A stretch of DNA of 64,000 nt from positions 45,306,918-45,370,917 of the forward strand of contig CM070730.1 of assembly GCA_036346275.1 (NCBI GenBank), in the 5' to 3' direction. Both the position numbers and the translations under genes were made by a program. Positions 23,409 to 33,860 of the stretch are shown one piece after another. The notes beneath the pieces were generated by a model that had not been told where the DNA came from, ran no database searches, and worked only from the letters and a program-made list of their open reading frames with translations. How positions within the stretch are numbered: position 1 is the first letter of the stretch; each line of letters begins with the position of its first letter. Source of the stretch: Otatea glauca (taxonomy: Eukaryota; Streptophyta; Magnoliopsida; Poales; Poaceae).

Positions 23409-25206
23409 ATGCCCACTCGCATAGGCGATTCCCCGAAGCGGCGAGCGAGTTCTCCCGCAGGAGATCCCGCAACCAAGAAGGGGAAGAAGACGGTGGCCAA
23501 AGACCCCGTGAAGCCCCGGCGCTCGACGGGAGGTCCCAAGATCCGGGACCCATCGGCACGAGCTCCAACGCCTTCGGCTCCCCGCTCCTGTGAGCCTGCG
23601 GCTCAGCCGAGTCTAATACCGAAGGACTCGGGCGTTCGGGAGGAGCCCCGGGTGCCGGTCTGCAGCGTCCCGAGTGGTCCTTCAGGGGCGGCCCTGCCGC
23701 TCGAATGAAGCCACCGATAAGGATGAAGAAGTCCGACAGGTTTGTTTCCCTATCGGCTCTTATTTGGCGCATTTCGCCGGTTTATTTGCTAATGGTTCTT
23801 CTTGTAGGGGTCCCTTATTCGATGTTCCTATCGGGGCATCGTCCGGGGTCCCAGTAGAGGCTGGGCCCCAGGACGTTCATGTTCCGATCGAGGAGGCCTC
23901 GCCTAAGGATGCTGGTGCGCCTGCCGAGCCCCAGCCGCCTTTTCCGACACCTCATGATCCGGCATCGGGCCCTGCTGCTCAGGAGCCTGTCTCCTGCCTG
24001 TCCCCCGAAGTTGAAGAGATCTCCCGGATTCCGCCGACCCCTGCTCGCCTCCGGCTTATAATGCAAGCAGCGTGGATCGATGAGGAGGACGGGTTGAAGC
24101 TCCTGGACGACTCAGAGGAGGAGGAAAAAGAGAGAAATGACTTTTACAGTCATGCCACGGCTTGCACACGTCTGGCCCGGGTAATCACTTCTCTACGTTC
24201 GCCGTTTTCTTTTTTATATGAGTCAGCATGTAGTCACCTTTCCCCGCGTTGATCGCAGAAAATAGTGGAGCGCTCTGAAAAGAAGGTCGAGTACCTCCGG
24301 AAGATGCTCCCGGAGGTCCGAACGCACCAGGATTACCTGGCCGAATTGGAGCAGATCAAGGCTGGGCATGTAGCCGAGCTGCGGGCTCTTCGGTCAGAGG
24401 TGCAGGCGCTGCGGGAGGAGAAGCTGGACGTTATGGGCTCCCTCCGTGGTGAATATTTCTTAACCTCCCCGTATTTCTCGTTCAGTCGGATGGTTTCTTG
24501 ATTTCCTTATATCCGTGTCAGCTCGAGATTCCAACATCACGAAGCTCCAGGGGCGGCTCGAAGTCGCGGGAAACGCTGCGGGAGGAGAAGCTGGACGTTA
24601 TGGGCTCCCTCCGTGGTGAATATTTCTTAACCTCCCCGTATTTCTCGTTCAGTCGGATGGTTTCTTGATTTCCTTATATCCGTGTCAGCTCGAGATTCCG
24701 ACATCACGAAGCTCTAGGGGCGGCTCGAAGTCGCGGGAAAGGAGTTGGAAGGTACGTTTAGCCGCTCGGCCCTCTCTTGTCTTCGTCGTCTTCTGCATGG
24801 TCCCTGAAAATCTTCTTCGCCTGTAGATTATAAGTTCAAGACGCGGGCGCAGTACGCTATTTTCAATGACAAGGTTAATGCCCTTGAGATGTCTTGCTCA
24901 AAGCTCTGCGAAGCCTCGGGGCCCTTGCTGAGCTCGCTTCATCCCGAAGGCGAGAGGCCGCTCAATAGGGACCAAGTTATCAATCGGTTGGAGGAGGCCC
25001 CCAAGGAGCTCAAGAGACTTTTGAAGGAAGCGGCGACCAATGGTGCTAGCCAGGCTCTGGCGATCACAAAATTGCTTTACCCTCGAGTGGATCTTGAAGC
25101 TATCAAGGAGGGCTACGCCTGCAACGTAGATGAGGATCGGGCCGCCGAGCTTTGGGAGGAAGTCAAGGACACCTCTTTGTCTGTTGTAGAAACTTTGGAC
25201 CTGTAA
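23409..25206 (+). pseudogene. Antisense accessory ORF of the Tat element, multi-exon, damaged
   Basis: It runs opposite to gag-pol. Exons inferred from GT-AG borders: 23409-23739, 23808-24180, 24259-24448, 24689-24751 and 24837-25206 (TAA). The first exon is basic (SPKRRASSPAG, TKKGKKTVAK), possibly a nuclear signal. The second is Pro/Ala-rich, ending in an acidic run (DDSEEEEKE). The third is a coiled coil (VEYLRKMLPEVR, ELRALRSEVQALREEK). The last is helical, ending VVETLDL. The layout resembles the antisense ORF (gypsy-type putative transposase family) of grass Tat elements; its function is not established. A frame change near 23690 and a 167-bp tandem duplication disrupt it. Confidence 0.6.
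24407..24740 (+). repeat. 167-bp tandem duplication within the antisense ORF
   Basis: Unit 1 is 24407-24573 and unit 2 is 24574-24740; I see only two differences. Each unit holds the tail of the coiled-coil exon, its donor, an intron of about 73 bases, an acceptor and most of the next exon. The duplication therefore creates a fused 94-base exon (24522-24615) that would shift the frame if included. Confidence 0.93.
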
Positions 25207-25462
25207 ATTGAGTGTATATAAAGGCATTTTCTTGTCCTTGCATTTTTATCTTTAAATATGCATTTTTGCCAGAGTGATTTCAACATATCGTGTCTGACTA
25301 GTCCAGCCCCCAGGCTCTGAGGCATGGTTCGTGACACATGTCTCAGAGTCTTAAAATCGTGGGAGCGAAGCACTCGGACGCATAAATCTCGAGGAGATTA
25401 TGTAAAAAATAACTTTAACATCGATCTTCTCATTCATAAAGAAACAATTCGAAATGCAAAGT

Positions 25463-26668
25463 TCAAGTGAAAAAACGACGTAGCTGTTCTATGTTCCAGG
25501 TGTTGCTGACAGCCGTGCCGTCTTCTCGCTTCAGCTTGTAAGCTCCAGGGCGTACCACCTCGTCGACGATGTAAAGGCCTTCCCAGCTTGGGGAGAGCTT
25601 ATGCTCACATTTCTGATTCTTTCTAAGGACCAGATCTCCCTTGGAGAATGCGCGGCACCTCACATTGCGACCGTGATAGCGACGTAGGCTTTGGAGATAC
25701 TTTGCCGACTGAATTGCTGCGATGTCCCTGGCTTCTTCCAGTCGGTCAAGGTCCTATAGCCGGCTTTCTTCTGAGGTGACTTCTTCATAGCTCCGGACCA
25801 GCGGAGATCCGAATTCTAATTCAGTGGGGAGGACTGCCTCCGAGCCGTACACCAGGAAGAAAGGTGACTGCCCGGTTGCTCTGCTAGGAGTGGTTCGCAA
25901 CCCCCAGAGTACCGAAGGCAATTCTTTCACCAACCGAGTGGCGTATGGCTTTAGCCGATAAAAAATCCTTGCCTTCAGGCCTTGTAACACCATGCCGTTT
26001 GCTCGCTCGACCTGCCCATTGCTTCGGGGGTGGGCTACAGATGCGAAGCAGATTTTTATTCCAAGTTCGTCACACCAGTCTTGAAATACGCCGCTTCTGA
26101 ATTTGGTGACGTTGTCCGTGATGATTCGGTTTGGAACTCCGAACCTAACCACGATTTCGTTGAAGAATTCTTTGGCTTTTGCTGCTGTTATTGTCGCGAT
26201 TGGTTTGGCCTCCACCCATTTGGTGAATTTATCAACGGCCACGAACAGATGGGTATAACCACCGTGAGCCTTCTTGAAAGGTCCCATCATGTCGAGCCCC
26301 CAGACCGCAAACGGCCAGGTTATGGGGATGGTCTGTAGTTCCTGTGCCGGTTTGTTCATCTGACGCGCAAAGAACTGACATCCTTCGCATGTCCGAACGA
26401 TGTCCTCTGCGTCAGTGACCGCAGTCGGCCAGAAAAATCCTCGACGATAGGCTTTGCCGACTAAGGTTGATGACGCCGCATGATTTCCACAAACTCCCGA
26501 GTGGATTTCCTTGAGAAGATCTCTCCCTTCTTGTTCTGATATGCACCGTCGTAGTACACTAGAGGAGCTCTTGCGATAGAGTTCTTCCCTGATCACCACA
26601 TAGCTCTTGCTTCGGCGCATTATTCGTTCAGCTTGCACGCGGTCTTCAGGTAGCTCGTCCTTCATCAA
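25463..26668 (-). pseudogene. pol: Tat integrase
   Basis: The zinc-binding N-domain is present (HSGVCGNHAA, then CEGCQFFA near 26370). All three catalytic residues are readable: D in WGLDMMGPF near 26290, D in ITDNVTKF near 26110 (the family usually has ITDNGT, so G to V), and E in NGQVERANG near 26000. The frame is open from 26668 to 25754, where a stop separates it from the C-terminal domain (25663-25463: FSKGDLVLRKNQK, LSPSWEGLYIVDEV). The integrase would insert cDNA in the nucleus. It is the best preserved part of the element, but its upstream pol frame is broken. Confidence 0.9.
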
Positions 26669-26921
26669 ATAGTCCAGATACGGAGCTGTCCAATCGGGGG
26701 TAATGACTAGGACTTCCGCTTCTACGCTCTTCTCGGCTAGGGCGTCCGTCTTCGACCGAGTGCTAATCGTGGGCTTTGTGAAATTCTTCGATGAATACTC
26801 CCATGGGTACTGTAGACTAGCAGGATCCCATTTTTGCTAGCTCGTCGGGTGCTTCATTGTCACGGCGAAGCACATGAATAAGTTTCAGGTCGTCAAAGTT
26901 ACCTTCTAACTTGCGTACCTC

Positions 26922-27838
26922 CTAGCAGTAGGCTGCCATGTTGTCTTCGATGCAAGACCATTCTTTTTGCACTTGGTTGACCACGAGCATTGAGTCTCGG
27001 TGAACTGCCAAACGTCGAATACCGAGTGATATGGCGATACGGAGCCCATGGATGAATGCCTCGTACTCGGCGGCGTTGTTTGAAGCGGGAAAAAGTATTT
27101 GAAGAATGTACCTCAACCTTTCTCCACTTGGTGATATGAGCACGATACCAGCCCCCGTGCCGCTGAGCATGAGGGAACCATCAATGTACATTGTCCAGTA
27201 CTCGAGCTCCTTGGTAACCGCCGGGCTTTGAAGCTCATCCACTCGGTAGTGAAGTCGCGGCGCTGAGACTTTATGGCAGTACGAGGCTTGAATAAGATAT
27301 CGAAAGCTCCAAGCTCGATCGCCCACTTTGCAATTCTCCCAGTGACCTCCTGGTTGTGAAGTATATCTCTTATTGGGAAGGAGGTGATCACCGAAATAGT
27401 ATGCTCTTGGAAGTAGTGCTTGAGTTTGCGAGACGTCAGGAGGACAGCATACAATAATTTTTGCACTTGCGGATACCACACCTTGGATTCGCTCAGGACT
27501 TTGCTGACGAAGTAGACCGGGTGTTGGATCTTCTACACGTGGCCCGACTCCTCCCTTTCTACAACGACCGCGTCGCTGACTACATGAGTCATTGCCGCGA
27601 TGTAAAGTAGCAAGGGCTCCTCCGGCATCGGTGAAACCAATACCGGGGGCGTCGTCAGGAAGGTCTTCAAGTCTTCAAACGCATGCTGTGCCTCTGGAGT
27701 CCATTGGAACTTGTCATGCTTCTTGAGGAGTTTAAAGAAAGGCATACCTCGCATACCCAGTCGGGAAATGAACCTGCTAAGTGTGGCCATGCATCCTGTA
27801 AGCTTCTGGACGTCCTTTTGGCAAGTCGGCGGTTCCAT
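26922..27838 (-). pseudogene. pol: Tat RNase H pair (RT-linked RNase H and a second RNase H)
   Basis: From 27838: the RT connection (MEPPTCQKDVQKLTG, FSRFISRLG) and a first RNase H (YFVSKVLSESK, then LYAVLLTSRKLKHYF). After a frame change the second RNase H appears: TMYIDGSLMLSGTGAGIV near 27140-27195, NNAAEYEAFIHGL near 27050-27090, and HRDSMLVVNQV near 26965-27000. These are the D, E and D positions expected for the type. A second RNase H is diagnostic for Tat-like elements. Breaks lie near 27540 and 27240. Confidence 0.88.
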
Positions 27839-27944
27839 TTTTTATATGGCCCTGATCTTCTTTGGGTTGGCCTCGATGCCTCGCTGTAATACGATAAACC
27901 CGAGCAGTTTTCCCGAAGATACTTCGAAAACACACTTCTCGGGA

Positions 27945-28562
27945 TTAAGCTTCATGCTGAAAACCCTTAGACTCTCGAACGTTTCGGTCAGGTCGGCAAT
28001 AAGCTCCTTCCTTTCTCGTCTTCACCATGACATCATCCACATATGCTTCCACATTGCGCCCGAGCTGGACATGAAAACACCGCTGTATTGCGTGCTGGTA
28101 CGTTGCACTAGCATTTTTCAATCCGAACTCCATCGTGGTATAGCAAAAGGCTCCGAAAGGCGTGATGAATGAAGTTTTGATGTGATCTTCCGCTTTTAGG
28201 CGAATCTGGTGGTATCCTGAGTAGGCATCGAGAAAACTCAGAATTTCGCACCCGGCGGTCGAGTCAACCACCTGATCAATTCGAGGTAGCCCAAAGGGGT
28301 CCTTCAGGCATGCCTTATTGAGATCAGTATAATCAACGCACATGCGCCAAGTTTTATTCTTCTTTTGCACTAATACAGGGTTAGCCAACCAATCGGGATG
28401 ATACACCTCTTTTATAAAACCTGTAGCTGAAAGCTTGGTGATTTCCTGCATGATGGCATTCCGGCGGTCCGGAGCGAATCGCCGAAGCCTTTGCTTGATT
28501 GGCTTTGCCTTTTCGTCGACGTGCAGTGAATGCTCGATCACCTCCCTTGGAACACTCGGCAT
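27945..28562 (-). pseudogene. pol: Tat reverse transcriptase
   Basis: Blocks in order: HSLHVDEKAKPIKQRLRRF, WLANPVLVQKKNKTWRMCVDY, TDLNKACLKDPFGLPRID, FLDAYSGYHQIRL, TSFITPFGAFCYTTMEFGL and the catalytic EAYVDDVMVKT near 28020-28055. The frame is lost about 35 codons after YVDD, and the palm-thumb connection continues in another frame toward 27838. Catalytic aspartates are present, but the protein is interrupted. Confidence 0.92.
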
Positions 28563-28680
28563 GTCGAATGGTTTCCAGGCAAAGATGTCCTTGTTAGCCT
28601 GGAGAAAGGTGACGAGCGCGCCTTCCTATTTGTCCTCGAGCCCTATCCCGATCAAAGTTGTCTTAGACGGATCGGACGGG

Positions 28681-29349
28681 TCAAGAATGATTCTCTTGGT
28701 TCCTTCGCCGGGCTTCATACCTGACGTGGCCTGCTTCTTGGACGGGACGTCGCCTTCTTCCCGCAGCGTAGCAGCTTCTGTCCGGATTTTCTGTCTCGGC
28801 GGTCGCCTCCTGCAACTCAGCGAGTTCGTGGTTCTCTCGGTCGCATTGCAAGGATTGCTTGATGTCACTACGGACCGTGATGACGCCTTTGGGTCCCGGC
28901 ATCTTCATCACCAGATATGTGTAGTGTGGGACGGCCATGAATCTAGCCAGACCAGGCCTTCCCAAGATAGCGTGGTACGATGTCTCGAAATCGGCCACAT
29001 CGAAACTTACGTGCTCGGTCCATAAGTTGTCCTTGGTACCGAAAGTGACGGGCAAAGAAATCTGCCCGAGTGGAAACGAAGACGCCCCAGGGATCACTCT
29101 ATGGAACGGCTGAGTGCTCGGCCTTAGCTCTGAGTGGGGAATGTTCATGTCGTCGAGGGTTTTGGCGAACAGGACATTGAGCCCACTCCCGCCATCGATC
29201 AAGACCTTCCTTAACTTTACGCTGCGAATAACAGGGTCAAGCACTAGAGGGAACTTACCCGGATGTAGAACCCGGTTGGGGTGATCCGAGCGATCAAAGG
29301 TGAACGGTACCTCGGACCACTTTAAATATTTGGGGGATGCTGGTTCCAC
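28681..29349 (-). pseudogene. pol: Tat aspartic protease region
   Basis: The active-site block reads KVLIDGGSGLNVLFA (about 29150-29195), the DGGS variant usual in Tat-lineage proteases. It is followed by GQISLPVTFG and YHAILGRPGLARF, the conserved flap and C-terminal motifs. Past about 28800 the frame drifts into Arg-rich sequence that is probably out of frame. The protease would cut the Gag-Pol precursor. Confidence 0.85.
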
Positions 29350-29436
29350 CGCATTGATCTCCCGAACGGTAAGCTTTTGCTTCCGCTTGGACTCGTATCC
29401 GGTGGAGCCCCCATAAATGTAATTCAGCTCGAGCTA

Positions 29437-31262
29437 CTAAAAATCGTGCTCACCGGGAGGGTCCTTCTTCTTGGCAGCCTCATCCTTCGCTGGAGCTGGT
29501 TGCCTATGGCTTTCACGCACAAAACGCTTCAGAGTGAAGCAGTCCTGGGCCGCGTGCTTTCCCTTTGGGTGCAAAGGGCATATCGCCTCCATGACAGAAT
29601 TATAGTCGGGTGCCTCCCTCCGCGGGACTCGGGGCCGGTCACGGTCGGTTACTGCGACAAGCTCCTCGCCTTTCCGCTTCTTATCTCTGTGCTTGGAGGA
29701 CTCGGGCTTGTCGCTTTTGTTCTTCTGCTGCGGGCGATCCTCTTGGCGCTCGGCCAGGGCATCTGAGGCCATGGAGTAGCGATCGGCCAGTGCAAACATC
29801 TCCTTCACAGAGGTTGGGGGTTTCCTGGACATTTTCTTGATTAGATCAGGATCACTTATCCCTTTTTGGAAGGCCACCACTACTACCGCTTCAGACACGT
29901 CCCTGACGGTGTTCTTCTTCTGCATGAAACACCGAATGAAATCTCTCAGCGTCTCGTCCTTCTTCTGGTGAAGCTAATACAAGTCCCACGGGGTGCCAGG
30001 CCTCTCGTAGGTTCCCTGGAAGTTCACGATAAACTGATCGCAGAGGTCGCTCCAGGAATCCACCGAGTTTGCCGGAAGTCCTGTGAGCCATGCTTGAGTT
30101 GAGGGGGTGAGATTGACTGACAGATAATTCGCCATCACGTTATAGTTTCCTCCGGCTGCTTTGATCGCCAGGGCATAGACCTGTAGCCAAGCTTCCGGAT
30201 CTCGCTCCCCATCAAACTTTACGATGCCCTTGGGGTTGAAACCTTCGAGCCAAACCACTCGGCGCAACCGGGGAGTGAACGCTCGGATCCCGTCAATAGA
30301 TCTCTCATCATGATGACAGGGAGATCGGCATGGCGAGCCTCTGGCTCGGCGATTGTTTTTAACTCGCCGGGGCGTAGTTCGGCGTGGCGAGCTCATGGCT
30401 CGACGATCGTCATTGTTCTGACCACGGTGATGATAGTCTCTATGGTCGTCGCGGTCGTCGTACCTCTGATCACTTCGTCGATCACGGCCGGTGCCGAAAC
30501 GTTCGTAGTCGTCATGGTGCCCGCGTCGCTCTTCCTCGTCCCGCTCCTGCCGTCTGGCGGTGATGTCTTGGCGGAGGTCGCGGTTGATAATTCGGCGAGC
30601 ATCGCTGACTGGTGGCGTATGGCGCCGACTACCTGTATTCCGACTGGTTGCAGTCCGACTGCTGGCGACACGAGTAGCCGCGTGGGAGAGCGAGTGAGCT
30701 TCACCTACCGGCTTTTCTAGATTCTGCTGGATTGCTACCGCCGTCACCATGGCCTTGATCTGGAATACGATCGGGGCCACCGGGCTGTCCGATGCAATCA
30801 TCGGGTCCAGCGTGTCGAGAAGCGTCTTAGAGGCGACGATGTTCTGCATCAGCGTGCAGAAGACGGATTGGTCTCCCAACCTGGACTGCAGGATGTCCTC
30901 TTGGACATTGCGGCCGCGCGATTGAAGATATTGTGCCTGCACCTCCTTACCCTTACGAAGACGATCTTCCTCCACGGCCTCTTGGTCTTTTTGATGGAGA
31001 TCGGCCCTCTGCTCCTCGATCGCGAAGACGCCACGAAAATCGCTGCAGTTCCTCACAATGCCGACTGGTTTTCTGTGTGAGTTAGAGCGGTATACCTGAG
31101 TTGGGTTAGCCTGATCTTCACCAGATTGGATCTGGTTTTGGACCAGGCACACAAGCTCTCTGCGCGCATCTGCGATGAAGTCCAGGCCCGAAGTGAAATG
31201 CCTGACTGGAGACGAAGGTGGCGATGAATCCGCCGATTGCTGCCATCGAGTCCGTTAGCCAC
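29437..31262 (-). pseudogene. gag: Tat gag, interrupted by a stop codon
   Basis: The N-terminal part (31262-31053) and the main frame (31152-29974) overlap through a frameshift. The middle is very rich in Arg, Asp and His (DRRSDQRYDDRDDHRDYHH). The Retrotrans_gag domain follows: KFDGERDPEAWLQVYALA, YLSVNLTPSTQAWLTGLP and SDLCDQFIVNFQGTY. A TAG at 29974-29976 stands where a glutamine codon is expected (WDLY, stop, LHQKKDETL). The frame then continues to 29437 through a CxxHxxGxHxxxxC-like zinc segment (CPLHPKGKHAAQDC). Confidence 0.87.
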
Positions 31263-31285
31263 TGTTGTAAAATTTGTTATACCAT

Positions 31286-32178
31286 GGCGGGGTTTGCCAT
31301 TGGTCTTGGTTGAACGAATTGTTTTCCCTCGGGCAAGTGATCGTGCAGTAAAGGGGTGCTTTCTAGCACATCGGGATGTGGATGTCTTGTCTGAGACAAC
31401 TTAAGGACTTAATCTTGTGCGCCATTGAACTGGGCCTAACCGTACTACCATAAGTCTGGTATGGGACAGACCTAGCTGATTAATTTGCAATGTCTATCTT
31501 GAGTACTGCCAATCGGTGGTGTGGGTTCCGGGATGGATGGGTAGATTCGCAAGGCGCAAGAGGGCCCCTAAGGGGCAAAACCTTAGCGGGCAGTACCGAG
31601 TTTAGACAGTGCATTGTAAAGGCTTTGTCATGATATCTCTGTGACACACCAAAGGGAGTGTGTTAAGATCGATTGCACTAAGAGATGGTCATGTATTGTG
31701 GGTAAAGTTGTACAACCTCTGCAGAGTGTAAAACTATTCGAATAGCCACGTCCACGGTCATGGACAAGCCCGGGAATTTCACACGGGGTATAGAGTATTT
31801 CATGAAATGTGGAATGTGGAATTGTTGGGATGTGAACGGGGAGTTCACTGTTTTTTTGTTGTCTATCATTGATCTACTGGTTATTTATTTATCTTTTCAT
31901 AAATATGCTTTCAATCTATTTATTGTATTTCAATTCAAGTTATTGCTTTCTGCAAATGAAACATATAGGCATCCTTGTCAAGCCGTGCATAAATATATTG
32001 CATCAATTCCCTACGGCTTGCTGAGTACTTTTTGTTCTCACGGCTATACGCCTTTGTTGATCAGTTGTTGACGAAGGATCAGGAAATGCTGAGTATCATG
32101 AGGAGGAATTCTATGAAGACTACGTGGATTAGGAATGCGTTCCCCAGACGATTGCCTGTGGCATGTCGAATGGCTCAA
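31286..32178 (+). repeat. LTR piece, Tekay/Del-like, left part (split by CACTA copy B)
   Basis: Homologous to 17149-18056 and, more distantly, to 50770-51800 of the long solo LTR. It carries the conserved core (GTGGGTAAAGTTGTACA, CTCTGCAGAGTGTAAAA near 31700-31735). The left edge against the Tat element is approximate. It continues at 42736 after CACTA copy B. Confidence 0.75.
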
Positions 32179-32485
32179 CACTACAAGAAACAGAGAAAAA
32201 TTCGTGGGTTTTTTAAATTCGTGGGCCAAAAAAAAACCCACGAATTTATTTATTTAAATTCGTCGGTTTGTATAAAACCCACGTTTTTAATTAAATTCGT
32301 GGGTCAAAATGAAACTCACGAATTTAATCATTTAAATTCGTGGGCCAGAAGTAACCCACGAATTTAAATATTTAAATTCGTGTGCCAAAAAATTACCCAC
32401 GAATTTAAAAATTTAAATTGTAATAACAATTACCCACTAATTTAAGTTTTTAAATTCGTGGGCCCACCTTACCGATGAATTTATC
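32179..32485 (+). repeat. Left terminal and subterminal repeats of CACTA copy B
   Basis: The motif AAATTCGTGGG and its reverse complement alternate about every 20-35 bases, right after the CACTACAAG terminus. Probable binding sites for the second-gene protein. Confidence 0.92.
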
Positions 32486-32504
32486 CCGGGCAAAAAAACC
32501 CTAC

Positions 32505-33345
32505 GGGCGCAGCCTCCCTCCCCGCCCGCCGTGCTCGCCTCCCTCCCCACGCCCGCCTCCTCACCCACGACGCTGCGCCGCCGCCGCTCGCGCCCGCTTC
32601 GCTTCGCTCGCTCGCCGCCTGCGCGCCGCCGCCCCACGGCGCCGTCAGCCCGCCCGCGCGCCCGCCCGCCGCTGCGCGCCGCTCCACTCGCCGCCGGAGC
32701 CACCCACTCGGCCGCCTCCGCAGCAGCGCGGCTTGCCGCTCGCCGCTCGAGAACCCGCCCTGCCGCCGCGCGCCGCCGCCCGCTCGCCGCCATTCGCCGC
32801 GTCGCCCTCGCCCGTCGGCCACGAGATTCCGCCGCCAGCTCGCCACCGCCATCGCTCGGCCAGATTTCGATCAACGGCCGCCCATGCTGCGCCGTCATCC
32901 GCGCTTCGCGGCGACGCGACCCGGCGATCGCCGGCCGCCTCGCCACATCGCCGCCTACCGCCGCCAAGACGCTGTGCCACCCGCCGCCGGCCACAGCGCT
33001 GCCGCCGCGGCCGCGGCGCCCGCCGCCCGCCTCGCCCGCCGCGCTTGCGCCCGGCTGCCCGCCCGCGGCGTCGCCGGCCGGCGCCGCGGCCACGCTGCTT
33101 CGCCCACGACGCCGCCGCCGGCGCCGTGCCCCTGGCCAAGGCTGCGCCGCCCGCGCCGCCTGCCGCGTGCCGCCCGCTCGCCGCCGCCGAGACGCCGCCA
33201 CGCCGCTCGATGGCCGCGCCCCCACCCCGCCGCCTGTCGCCCGCGCGCGCCACCGCGCGCCATCGCCGATGCCGCCCGCCGGTGACGCCTCGCGTCGCCG
33301 GGCGCCACCCCGCCATCCCGGACCCTCGCGACGCCCCACCAAAGA
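32505..33345 (+). other. GC-rich leader of CACTA copy B
   Basis: About 840 bases dense in CpG and GCCGCC/CGCCGC runs. Both strands and all frames stay open for hundreds of codons, so long ORFs here (including 301 and 327 codons) are compositional. It ends in GATTGAGAAGGTATAT, a possible donor (AAG|GTATAT), so it may be a first exon followed by the AT-rich intron at 33352-33860. A comparable GC-rich first exon exists in maize En/Spm. Confidence 0.72.
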
Positions 33346-33860
33346 TTGAGAAGGTATATTTCGTCTCTTTTTATATTCATTTAAATTTATTTCATCTCAT
33401 TTTATATTCGTTGCATATGATATATATATTTTTATTTTCTCGCTGCCGTTGTATATAAAGTTAGAGTTTAGGGTTTGTGTCGAACAGTAGAGAGCATAGG
33501 CGTCACCCGTTCGGGAACGGCGCATCTCACATTTGCTTGTGAGGTGCGCGGTTCCTAATTGTCTAGCGATTTTGGATGCCCGAGAATGTTGGTTGTTGCA
33601 TAGGACACGTGACGCGTGAAGCGATCCGAACGTGATTTCGCCACATAACCTCGTTGTTCTCCGACGCACCAAAGATCGGCGGCGCTTGGAGAACAATAAG
33701 TTATCTTCGCCAAATTTCGTTCGTTTGTAGCGACGTTACGTGTCGCATGCAATAGCCTCCATTCTTGGGTGGGTTTAGGACAAATCTTTCCTAATAGGGT
33801 TGTCATTGTCACCTAAGCCACGGTCGACGCTGACATTGTTTCATTTGTTTAGCTTTGATA

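Larger units (their letters stand above)
20952..31285 (-). mobile_element. Ty3/gypsy retrotransposon of the Tat lineage, 5' LTR missing
   Basis: Read on the minus strand: gag (31262-29437), protease (29349-28681), RT (28562-27945), RNase H plus a second RNase H (27838-26922), integrase (26668-25463), an antisense accessory ORF (25206-23409), a minisatellite, a polypurine tract and the 3' LTR (21501-20952). A second, archaeal-type RNase H and an antisense ORF downstream of pol are known for the plant Tat/Ogre group, which supports the assignment. It interrupts a plus-strand gypsy pol at 20951. On the right, no copy of the 550-bp LTR is found before the Tekay-like LTR piece begins, so the 5' LTR has been lost. 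Confidence 0.88.

Noticed and set aside
28435..29025. 196-codon plus-strand ORF, and others at 27711-28172 and 30310-30720
   Set aside because: They are complements of the Tat protease, RT and gag reading frames and show no independent motif.
32437..33458. Very long ORFs on both strands (about 300 codons)
   Set aside because: All frames are open because the block is extremely GC-rich and poor in stop codons. The translations are Ala/Arg/Pro runs with no domain, and the block lies where the CACTA leader is expected.
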